A DNA stretch of 16,244 bases from Beroe ovata (taxonomy: Eukaryota; Ctenophora; Nuda; Beroida; Beroidae). The notes under the pieces were generated by a model, which was not told where the DNA came from, made no database searches, and was given only the letters and a program-made list of their open reading frames with translations. Location: contig CAMPET010000323.1 in assembly GCA_946803715.1 (NCBI GenBank), positions 52,508-68,751 of the forward strand, read 5' to 3'. Positions 9,229-16,244 of the stretch are shown in pieces. The position numbers were made by a program, and so were the translations under genes. The first letter of the stretch is position 1. Every line of letters starts with the position of its first letter.

Positions 9229-10221
9229 TAAAAATTTTGGAAAAAGGGTCATAACATTTGTAGATGTGTCCATTGTGTCCATCAATAAGGGATTGTCTAA
9301 TGCACGTCTAATGCACGTCCATTAGACATCCATTAGATATTCTGCTCACTATGAAAATTTGGACATCAAACTGGTATTTTAGTCTAATGGACACAATGGG
9401 CAAATATTGATCAATGGACACAATAAACACGGTGTGTCCAATTGACATGTGCATTGGACATATTCTACACATTTTGTCTACTGCATTCATCCTATCTACT
9501 AGACACAATCTGTCCATTGGTCGAAAAGGACCAATGGCCTAAACAGAAACATTATAGTAGAATGAAACTTGAAATGAGATTTAGGCCAAATGTCCAGTTA
9601 GGCCAAAGGACCGCTAATTTGAGTACAGATTGTTAGGCCAAATGTCCAGTTAGGCCAAATGTCCAGTTAGGTCAAATGACCGACTACCGCATTACGTCTA
9701 CTGCGCTCAACACCATTGTGCACAATACGTCTATGTATCCAAGGGAAGTATTTTGTAAAATGTTTTTAATGGACACATTTTGTTCAATTTGTGAAATGGA
9801 TCGATTTAGTAAAATACTCATAATGGATCCACTTTGCTGAATGCACATGTCAATTGGACACACTGTGTCCATTGTGTTCATTGATCAATATTTGCCCTTT
9901 GTGTCCATTAGACTAAAATACCAGTTTGATGTCCATCAACAAGGGCGGATTTGTAGATGTGTCCATTGTGCCCACCCAGATGCACAAGATCAATGTCCAT
10001 TGAACATGTCCATTAGACATCGAAAATGCACAAATTGTGGCCATTGTGTCCACTGGTGTGCAATGGACAAAAATACCTAATTTTCATACTGAGCGGAATG
10101 TCTTATGGACGTCTAATGGACGTGCATTAGACATGCATTAGACGTGCATTAGACATTTCCTTAATGATGGACACATTGGACACATCTACAAATCTTATGA
10201 CCTTTTTACCAAATTTTTTTA
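9229..10221. mobile_element. Foldback-type DNA transposon with long inverted arms
   Basis: The left arm (9229-9455) is the inverted, diverged copy of the right arm. Left 9229-9360 pairs with right about 10080-10221. Left 9361-9455 pairs with right 9839-9934. The right arm carries about 145 extra bases (9935-10079). The ends read TAAAAATTTTGG and CCAAATTTTTTTA, so a TA target site (as in Tc1/mariner-type elements) is possible. The arms are packed with GTCTAATGGAC / GTCCATTAGAC and GGACACA words. The loop (9456-9838) contains a 17-bp tandem repeat. No transposase is encoded, so mobility would need one in trans. Open frames in the arms are artefacts of the repeats. Confidence 0.75.
9581..9684. 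repeat. 17-bp repeats in the foldback loop
   Basis: TTAGGCCAAATGTCCAG occurs exactly at 9581-9597, 9633-9649 and 9650-9666. Variants follow at 9598 (TTAGGCCAAAGGACCGC) and 9667 (TTAGGTCAAATGACCGA). Two runs are separated by an 18-base unrelated spacer. The unit includes GGCCAAATG, which resembles the GGAC/GTCC words of the arms. It could be a transposase or host-protein binding array. Confidence 0.7.
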
Positions 10222-10303
10222 TGTCGTGTTGCAAATTGTCCTGACAGACTATAGACTTCCCACAATGTATTTACTAGTTAACATTCTAGTAGGCATTTAA
10301 CGA

Positions 10304-10388
10304 AGCTAAACGGCAAGGGCGATTGAAAATCGAACTGTAATAACCGNGTTATTACAGTTCGATTTTCAATCGCCCTTGCCAGCTAAAC
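10304..10388. mobile_element. 69-bp perfect hairpin insertion with 8-bp flanking duplication
   Basis: The arms 10312-10344 and 10348-10380 are exact reverse complements over 33 bases, beginning GGCAAGGGCGATTG. The three-base loop (10345-10347) contains the only N of the window. AGCTAAAC stands directly outside both arms (10304-10311 and 10381-10388), which looks like an 8-bp target-site duplication. That size fits hAT, P or Merlin-type elements. Perfect arms imply a young insertion or a maintained sequence. The N may reflect a read failure at the hairpin, and an assembly fold-back artefact is an alternative, though it would not create the flanking duplication. Confidence 0.7.
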
Positions 10389-10734
10389 TTGATTTTATCT
10401 ATTTTAGTATGAGGATTATTTCATTTAAATTATAATTGCTATTTCACCCTTGCTTGTTCCAATAAGACCGGGTAAGTTTCAAAAGTGGGATTGTTCTTAT
10501 CATCACCTCATAATCATAATCATATCAGAATTTTGCAGATCGTTAGTAGCCGTTTTACGTTTATTTGAATATTTATAATAAAGTTCCCGTCAATTTAGTA
10601 TTAGTAAAGATTATAATGTATAATATTAATGTATTCTTGTTATAGCCTGACGATGTCGTTGAACAACGAAATTGATCGCAATTAAAGGACGCATTTTCAT
10701 TTGTCAAAAGAGAATTTACTAACTATCTCTCATC
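10389..10734. other. AT-rich spacer with a ribozyme-like motif
   Basis: No gene is present. At 10647-10683 the order CTGACGA, a short stem GTTG-AA-CAAC, GAAA, and a second stem TTG-ATCG-CAA recalls the hammerhead layout found in Penelope-like elements. However, the stem after CTGACGA is displaced by four bases and no stem I can be built, so it is not a working ribozyme as read. The rest is AT-rich with stops in all frames. Confidence 0.3.
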
Positions 10735-11757
10735 AACAAAAACCCTTATATCCCCAAAATATGTCAGTTCGAGTGAGCATTAGAGGATAGCTCCCAAACA
10801 GAATGTGGGATTGACTTTAAACTTCTGCCATAGTTAAAGGACCATTAGATTATTGGGCAACCAATATTTTGCGTCAATCTGATAATTGGTTCCCAACATA
10901 GCCCCTTATCCCCCCAAAATATTTCAGTTTGAGTGATCATTTGAGGATAGGTCCTAAGCGGATATATTGATTGACTGAAACTTCTACCATAGCTCAAGGA
11001 CCATTTGATAATCGGGCTACCAAAATTTCATGTCAACCTGATAGTCAGTACCAAGTTAAAGGCTGCAATAACGTCATGTCCCCCAAAACATGTCAGTTAG
11101 TGTGAGCATTTGAGGATAGCTTGCAAATGGATTGAGGGCTTGACTTGAAACTTCTACCACAGTTCAAGGACCATTACAAACTCAGACAACCAAAATTTCG
11201 CGTCAATCTGATAATCGGTTCCCAACATAACCCCTTATCCCCCCCAAAATATATCAGTTTGAGTGAGCATTTGAAGATAGGTCCAAAACAGATATATTGA
11301 TTGACTGAAACATCTACCATAGCTCAAGGACCATTAGATAATCGGGCAACCAAAATTTCACGTTGATAAGATAATTGGTTCCCAAGTAAATGGCCGACAT
11401 AGCCTCTCGTATGTCAGTATGTCAGTTTGAGTGAACATTTGAGGATAGCTTCCAAACGGATAAGCCGATTGACTTGAAACTTCTACCATAGCTCAAGGAC
11501 CATTAAATAATCGGGCAACCAAAATTTCACTTCAACCTGATAGTCAGTACCAAGTTAAAGGCCGAGATAACCTCATATCCCCCAAAACATGTCAGTTAGA
11601 GAGAGCATTTGAGGATAGCATCTAAGCAGATATGCTGATTGACTTGAAAATTCTACCATAGCTCACGGACCATTAGATAATCGGACAACCAAAATCTCAC
11701 GTCAATCTGATAATCGGTTCCCAAGTGATGGGCTGACAAAACCTCTTATAACACATC
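10735..11757. repeat. Satellite array, six copies of 160-170 bp
   Basis: The landmark TCAGTT(T/C/A)GAG-type word followed by GAGCATTTGAGGATAG recurs at about 10764, 10924, 11093, 11254, 11422 and 11592. The steps are 160, 169, 161, 168 and 170 bases. Each unit also holds GACTTGAAACTTCTACCATAG, CAAGGACCATTAGATAATCG and CCAAAATTTC. Short steps use a CCCAACATAGCCCCTTATCC-type joint and long steps a CCAAGTTAAAGGC-type joint, so at least two subtypes exist. Copies differ by roughly 10-20 percent by eye. No coding frame survives. Confidence 0.9.
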
Positions 11758-12552
11758 ATATGATCAGAACAGCTGCGACAGCTATGACTATTGACACTAT
11801 CGAATAAATCTAAATCCTATTCTTATCTGAGTTTCTTCCCTATTCAATACATGGTCATGATCTCATTAACCAGACCAAATTTCCTGAAAGCTACTCTTAG
11901 ATTTACCCAGACCATTAAAGTCTGCAAAGAATCTTCAGCAATGATCTCAAAGGTTGATCTCGAAGGAGTTGTCAATAAGTCTTCAGAGTTGGCATATTTT
12001 TTGAAAGCGGGCCGAGATTGTTGCTCCAGGTATTTTCCAAACTTGGTTTCACTCTCCCAGGTAATTCTCCGTGTTGTCAGTTTGTTATCTGGTGCATGGA
12101 TGACTTTACGATCAGTTTGCACCATTTGGAAGAAACTCCATTCAAGGAAGTTTGCCCACTTACCGGGGGTACTCACAACCTCTAAGGTCATAGTTTCCAA
12201 TCTCCTCAATACCAATATGCCAGCTTTAGAGAATACGGAACTCCAACCTTAGTTATTTTCATTTGAGTAAGATATGGTATCAGGGTACCTCTTTCAGTGC
12301 ACAATCATTCAGGTTTGCATCTTTGTTCAGACAGGCGATCACAGTGGGACTAGGACTAAACCTTTGGCGAAACTCTGCTAGCAGAACAGAACTCAATCTT
12401 TTTCATTGCAGTCTGTTCCATCCACAGCGCTTCCCTTCTGTCACTACTATGGTCTGAGGAATGTCTCTTCTGATTTCGGAGTTATGGGAACTTTTATGAG
12501 GAAATAGGTCTGGTTTAAGCTCTTCTGCTTTAGTTTTGGAGCTGTCAATATA
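11758..12552. other. Unassigned sequence with overlapping open frames
   Basis: A minus-strand frame (11844-12215, 123 codons, with an ATG about 8 codons in) and a plus-strand frame (11791-12252) lie antisense to each other. The minus product is rich in charged and aromatic residues (SETKFGKYLEQQSRPAFKKY) and looks more protein-like; the plus product is serine- and leucine-rich. Neither matches a family that I recognise. From 12263 to 12550 shorter open frames lie on both strands. It is a plausible decayed transposon gene on the minus strand. Confidence 0.25.
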
Positions 12553-13010
12553 TTAGGTTGTTCGAAAAAGATTGTCAGTAGTCGACTAAAACAGCTATTA
12601 TAGTTAAGTGGTCCAAAATTGCAATGAATTTGGGAAACATAGTCTCCATTAACTTCAATAACACGTTTGCAGTTGTCACAAAGCTTCTTATGTTGGTGCA
12701 TAGGGGTGTTTTCTGACATCAGTCTTATGCTCCGCTGAATGGCGGTCTTGACATCTTCTGGACCATTAAAAACATCATTTTTAGGTCCTGCTTTATTGCT
12801 CTGAACACATATCAGTTGAGGAAGTTCAAATCTGGGGAATAGGGTGCCTGGTGAACAACTGAGACTCCGTTCCTTGTCAGATAATCTTGTGTGATAGTGT
12901 TCAATGGGTCATTTGGCATGGCCAACTCCCTATGTATTACCTGTGAATCACCCTTGAATGCCGCACCCATGAACACAGGCAAACACATACAATAACAATT
13001 GAAACAATTT
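12553..13010 (-). pseudogene. Mariner-type transposase relic, 3' half
   Basis: On the minus strand, VSVVHQAPYSPDLNFLN (about 12815-12870) is the motif around the third catalytic acid of mariner transposases. FNGPEDVKTAIQRS and KKLCDNCKRVIEVNGDYV (about 12640-12780) form the usual mariner C-terminus. The element ends on the plus strand as TATTAGGTTGTTCGAAAAAG: a TA target site at 12551-12552, then a mariner-like terminal repeat from 12553. There is an in-frame stop after FLN, a frameshift near 12775-12780, and the catalytic position after SPDL appears to be Asn. The N-terminal DNA-binding half and the other terminal repeat are missing, with the truncation near 13010. The copy is dead. Confidence 0.8.
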
Positions 13011-13074
13011 ACGAATACATCTACATCTTCATCTTGGTTAACTAGTATCAGTAGATATAAATTGTATGTTTGGA

Positions 13075-13260
13075 CACACCAGCTTTACACTAGCTGTACA
13101 GTAGGTGTGCAGGTGTTCCATGCAGTAGGGGTTTGAACTCACCTTGCTAACACGAGCACATGGGCTTTGGACACAGTATATTAGCCCTGTGCAGATATTC
13201 CATGAAATGGGGGTTTGAACACACCTTGCTCACACGAGCATATAAACTCTGGTCAAACCC
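13075..13260. repeat. 82-bp tandem duplication
   Basis: GCTTT at 13082 and 13164, TTCCATG at 13116 and 13198, and GGGTTTGAAC at about 13129 and 13211 all keep an 82-base offset. The second halves (CACCTTGCTNACACGAGCA) are almost identical and the first halves are diverged. About two copies are present. No coding function is seen. Confidence 0.7.
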
Positions 13261-13380
13261 TAACCATCCTAGCCCCCCAACCCCCTACCCTCCCCCCACC
13301 TAGCCCACCCCTTTCCGTTACCTCAACCCAGTCCAATCACCCTAGGTGAGTCCAACCCTACACTGACTGATAATCTCAAG
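13256..13380. repeat. C-rich, weakly telomere-like tract
   Basis: CAAACCCTAACCATCCTAGC leads into a run of CCCCCC, CCCCTACC and CCACCTAGCCC words up to about 13320, then CCAACCCTACACTG to 13370. It could be a fourth, strongly decayed CCCTAA block or simple C-rich sequence. It lies directly before the Polinton polymerase relic. Confidence 0.5.
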
Positions 13381-13394
13381 TCTTCTGGTACTAA

Positions 13395-14217
13395 GGCGTT
13401 TCAACCATTGAAAGAGTTCCTCCAAATCAGAGTTTGAGAAGGAGAGAGTCCCCCTCTGAAAGGAATATATCCTTACACATATTTCAGCTCCTGGGAAACA
13501 TTCAGTGAGTGTTCGCTACTAAACATAGAGCACTTTTTCAATGACTTGGTTCGGGAGGAATGCTCTTAAGAGGACTATAATCATGTAAGGAAGGTGTGGG
13601 AAGTGTTCAACGTGTTCTCATGTGCATCATCAGACAATATCGGGAGGGATGTTATGAAGCATATGGATTGGACCCCAACCACTACTTCACATCGCCTTCA
13701 CTGACATGGGATGCTTAGTTGAAGTTTTGCAAGGTGAAGCTGGAGTTGTTACAGAACGTATATGTTCATGGAGCAATCGATCAGGGGTGGTATTTGTACC
13801 ATCACACATTGTCATGCAAGAGCAAACAACAAATTTCTCCCAAACTTTGATGAGACGAAACCCTCTTTGTTCCTGATGTACATAGATGGCAACAATCTGT
13901 ATGGATGGGCAATGCGACAGAAACTCCCCATAGGCGAATTTAAGTGGGTGAGTCACTTCACAATAAATGATATCATGCTACATGACGTAAATAGTGATGT
14001 AGGTTATTTCGTAGAATGTGATCTGAGAATACCTAATGACTGCCTTGATAGGTTTATTGATTTTCCACCTTGTCCTGAGAGTCTGGTAACAAGAGAGGAG
14101 CTAGTTTCTGATGTTACTAAAGAGGCTTGACTTGCACGTGGTGTGACAAGGCAGCAGAAACTGGCGCCTAATTTTTTACCGAAAACTCGCTATAAGGTAC
14201 ATATTGGCAATTTACAA
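13395..14217 (+). pseudogene. Polinton/Maverick family B DNA polymerase relic
   Basis: This is a fragment of the protein-primed family B polymerase that copies Polinton/Maverick DNA. Visible landmarks in order: KGIYPYTYFSSWETFSE (13459-13509) and EDYNHVRKVWEVFN (13570-13611) in frame 1; EAYGLDPNHYFTSPSLTWDA (13656-13715) in another frame; then, back in frame 1, RGGICTITHCHARANNKF, motif A as MYIDGNNLYGWAM (13876-13914, the Asp being the metal-binding residue), VGYFVECDLRIP and KLAPNFLPKTRYKVHIGNLQ (to about 14217). Stops are at 13567, 13716 and 14128. At least two frameshifts are present, and about 20-30 codons are missing between 13612 and 13640. The exonuclease domain upstream and the later polymerase motifs downstream are absent. 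It cannot be functional. The sequence then runs directly into the ATPase fragment. Confidence 0.85.
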
Positions 14218-14556
14218 AAGAATATTGCAGATTTCTTCATCATTGGGAGTCACCATAAGAAAATAAGCCTTTGGTTTATTACCAAAAACCTATTTCCCAA
14301 TTGCAACACCTTCAGACTCATGTCTGCTAACTGTCACTACATGATTCTATTCAATAATCAGCAGAATTTCCGTCAAGTTCGTACACTAGCAAGACAAATT
14401 TTTGTCGGAAAAGACTTTCTCAGAATACTCCATGCATATAAGCATGCTGGTAATGCAGTTCGAGGATTCATTCTACTAACATTCACTCCTCTGGTACCAA
14501 AAGAGCTGACATTAATCACAGATTTCTGGAAGACATGTCCATCGGTACATCTATGA
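14218..14556 (+). pseudogene. Polinton-type packaging ATPase (FtsK/HerA), C-terminal fragment
   Basis: The frame that carries the polymerase fragment continues without a break into DFFIIGSHHKKISLWFITKN (about 14227-14286). It then reads HYMILFNNQQNFRQVRTLARQ (from about 14335) and GFILLTFTP (about 14464-14490). This pattern (a GSHH loop followed by a beta strand with a polar Q/K-N tip, then a conserved ILF-N and LARQ helix) is that of the C-terminal half of the DNA-packaging ATPase of Polintons and related MELD viruses. The Walker A and B region is missing, so the fragment cannot bind ATP. The stop overlaps the next start as ATGA at 14553-14556, which keeps the compact gene spacing of the original element. 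Confidence 0.75.
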
Positions 14557-14810
14557 AAAATTCACAAAAGTTCCAAAAGCATTCATACATTCTTGAAAGA
14601 ATTGCAAGAGCTTCAACTCGTGTTGAAGCATGTTATTGAATGCACCAAATGAGTTTTTTTCAGTGTTTAAGTCGATAAAGTAAGCATGGGAAATTAGCCA
14701 GTGCTATTGGCAAGTCCAAGGTTAAGTCTATAAAAGCCATGGTTAAGCAGAGAGGAGGCGCCATTGGTTCATTCATAGCTGCAGCAATACCCATGCTCAC
14801 TCCAATATAA
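14553..14810 (+). pseudogene. Small basic/hydrophobic Polinton protein (PX-like), broken
   Basis: An ATG at 14553 overlaps the ATPase stop. The first frame reads SYILERIARASTRVEA and stops at 14637-14639. A shifted frame (14639-14683) and then the original frame (14691-14810) continue with a basic segment, KSKVKSIKAMVKQRGG, and a hydrophobic end, IGSFIAAAIPMLTPI. A roughly 85-residue protein with a basic middle, a GG turn and a hydrophobic C-terminus is what I associate with the small putative minor-virion or membrane-active protein encoded next to the ATPase in Polintons and adintoviruses. Two frame changes and a stop make this copy inactive. The assignment is by pattern and position only. 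Confidence 0.5.
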
Positions 14811-14830
14811 TCTAAACTTTTCTAAAAGTG

Positions 14831-15139
14831 ATGTCTCAATACATATTAGTTCCTGTTAAGGATGAGAATAAGGAAACCATGCCTGTGACAATTCCTGAAG
14901 GCTGGGTATATGATGAAGTGTATACGAAGCTTAGAAATAATATGGCGGATAGTAAGAAGCTAAAAAATCTCTTAAATACTCTCTACAAGAACGAGATAGA
15001 TGAGAATGAGGATGGGTGTATACGGGCAAAAGGATTCCAATTTCTCTGCTATGCCCTATCAGACACATGCAATAACATTTTCCATGAAAAGTATGAATGC
15101 TTTTACAAATTGTTGCTAACATTTAACATAGTTTTTTGA
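14831..15139 (+). CDS. Small Polinton-associated protein, function unknown
   Basis: An ATG at 14831 (right after GTG) opens about 102 codons starting MSQYILVPVKDENKE. The opening (a YxLVP start), the lysine- and leucine-rich central helix KKLKNLLNTLYKNE, and the acidic turn ENEDGCIRAKG recall the uncharacterised small protein that follows the PX-like gene in Polintons. The last 30 residues (from LCYALSDTCNN) do not fit what I recall and may be out-of-family sequence after a frame change. The usual spacer between the Polinton genes is kept (20 bases from the preceding stop). It may be a truncated gene. No reaction or partner can be given. Confidence 0.4.
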   Translation: MSQYILVPVKDENKETMPVTIPEGWVYDEVYTKLRNNMADSKKLKNLLNTLYKNEIDENEDGCIRAKGFQFLCYALSDTCNNIFHEKYECFYKLLLTFNIVF

Positions 15140-16244
15140 CTAATTCCTGAAGTGATTTTATTTGCTTCCTACTTTTGGTTAAAACACATTAAACTTATCA
15201 ACACTACTCATTACAATCAAATTTGAGAAGCGAGGGCCACACTTTGTGGAGACCCTAAAGAAGAGACTATAATGTTTTGAAACTGTCAGTAGATTTGTGG
15301 TGTGTAAGTTTGATTCAATTGACTTTGTATCACTGTCTACAATGTTCAATCATCTGAAACATTAAAACACATTGTTCAGAAAATTGACTTGACAATTTGC
15401 AGAACTTGTACATCATTATCTTCTCAATTACTGGAATACAGTTAAAAATCGATCAAACCTTTGACCCGAACTCAAATGCAAGATAAGATGTATGCAATAA
15501 TATCCACATGTTTTGGAATCAGAGCTCTCAGGAAAAAGTCTCCTTCTCACCATGTTTTGCGTCAATTCTGTCTGTAGACGCATTGGCAAGTTGTACCCCA
15601 TCTATCAATAATAGTTCAAACTATGTATCCATCAAATTGTTTAAGAGTATGAAGGCACTGCAGTTGCCACACTAAATTACCTCCACTGGCGAGGGGGAGG
15701 GATAAACCACCCGATTAGGTGTGACTTGGCGGTTCTGCTCAGCTGGAAACATCACGTCACCACACCCATTTGCTGTATATGGAACTGCACACACAAACTC
15801 TTCTCGGTAAATAGGGCATGTCCTATGTATATGAAAGTGAGCATACACACATGGTGCACTAAACTCATTTCTACATGAGCGTCTTCCGACCATGAAGACA
15901 GTATCAATGATACAACGTGAAGAATTTGGATATTGTGAACGAATAGCCACCATATTTAAATAGTACCATCAGCAATGCTACCATTATCAATACTAGCAGG
16001 ACCTGCGGCCTCTGGCCTCTGTTAGTTGTTTTTCTGAAAGGACAATCCTATATTCAAGGTTACAATACAATGTGAGTTCAATGATAGTCGTATCTGTTGA
16101 AGAGTTGATAGTAATCAAGTATTCCTGTCTCTGATCTTCCTTTGTGATGTCTAAATGCTTTCCATTCTTAAGTGATGTCAGAGGTGTGATGTTTTGCATG
16201 CTCCCCGTTTTGGACTGGTGTCAAGCGTCATGGGCATATATATA
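15140..16244. other. Unassigned sequence downstream of the Polinton relic
   Basis: No Polinton gene is recognisable here. Two minus-strand frames, 15672-15953 (93 codons, Cys- and Pro-containing, including CVYAHFHIHRTCPIYREEFV) and 15993-16199 (68 codons, including TTIIELTLYCNLEYRIV), look moderately protein-like and lie one after the other in the same strand with stops between. They could be exons or decayed pieces of one minus-strand gene. A TATATATA run stands at the right edge, upstream of the second frame on the minus strand. I do not recognise either product. Confidence 0.3.
15189..15227 (+). repeat. 39-bp shared segment, copy 2
   Basis: This is the second copy of the segment at 8956-8994 (34 of 39 identical, same orientation). 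It begins 50 bases after the last Polinton-associated open frame. It may belong to the end region of an element family present at both places. Confidence 0.55.

Noticed and set aside
9308-10080. Four open frames on both strands with Met-, Cys- and Ile-rich products
   Set aside because: They are translations of the inverted arms of the foldback element and mirror each other.
10647-10683. Functional hammerhead ribozyme
   Set aside because: Stem II does not start next to CTGACGA and no stem I pairs; only a resemblance remains, kept as a low-weight finding.
1-16244. tRNA, rRNA or CRISPR features
   Set aside because: I saw no cloverleaf with A and B boxes, no rRNA-like core and no spaced identical repeats; the tandem arrays lack unique spacers.

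Overview
The window reads as non-coding, repeat-rich DNA from an animal genome, most likely an invertebrate. It has no long intact gene. It holds decayed pieces of three transposable-element classes (Ty3/Gypsy, mariner, Polinton/Maverick), several non-autonomous elements, two satellite-type arrays and four blocks of degenerate TTAGGG telomere-like repeat. The mix of a Polinton relic, mariner and TTAGGG-type repeats fits a marine invertebrate such as a sponge, cnidarian or mollusc, but nothing here fixes the taxon.

Layout. 1-30 is telomere-like repeat. 43-1033 is an unrecognised, frame-broken coding-like segment. 1243-1295 carries a small cluster of palindromes. 1487-1740 is a longer telomere-like block, followed directly by a broken Ty3/Gypsy integrase (1807-2262). 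2263-4420 has no recognisable gene but contains an 18-bp perfect palindrome. 4420-5213 is a degenerate GTGTCAAGAGAGAA minisatellite. 5214-8555 has no gene that I recognise, and contains one of two inverted copies of a 36-bp dispersed repeat. 8556-8645 is a third telomere-like block. 8994-9228 is a small TIR element, and next to it at 9229-10221 lies a ~1-kb foldback element. 10304-10388 is a 69-bp perfect hairpin with 8-bp flanking direct repeats and the only ambiguous base of the window in its loop. 10735-11757 holds six copies of a 160-170 bp tandem repeat. 11760-12550 has only ambiguous open frames. 12553-13010 is the 3' half of a dead mariner element on the minus strand. 13075-13260 is an 82-bp duplication, followed by C-rich telomere-like sequence.

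13395-15139 is the most informative part: four consecutive plus-strand pieces of a Polinton/Maverick element. They are a protein-primed family B DNA polymerase, an FtsK/HerA-type packaging ATPase, a small basic-then-hydrophobic protein, and another small protein. The polymerase piece runs in frame straight into the ATPase piece. I read this as an internal deletion that removed the polymerase catalytic core and the ATPase nucleotide-binding part. All four look dead or nearly so.

I found no convincing new functional system. The best leads are the in-frame polymerase-ATPase junction, the perfect 69-bp hairpin insertion, the foldback element with its 17-bp loop repeats, and the unassigned coding-like segment at the left edge.
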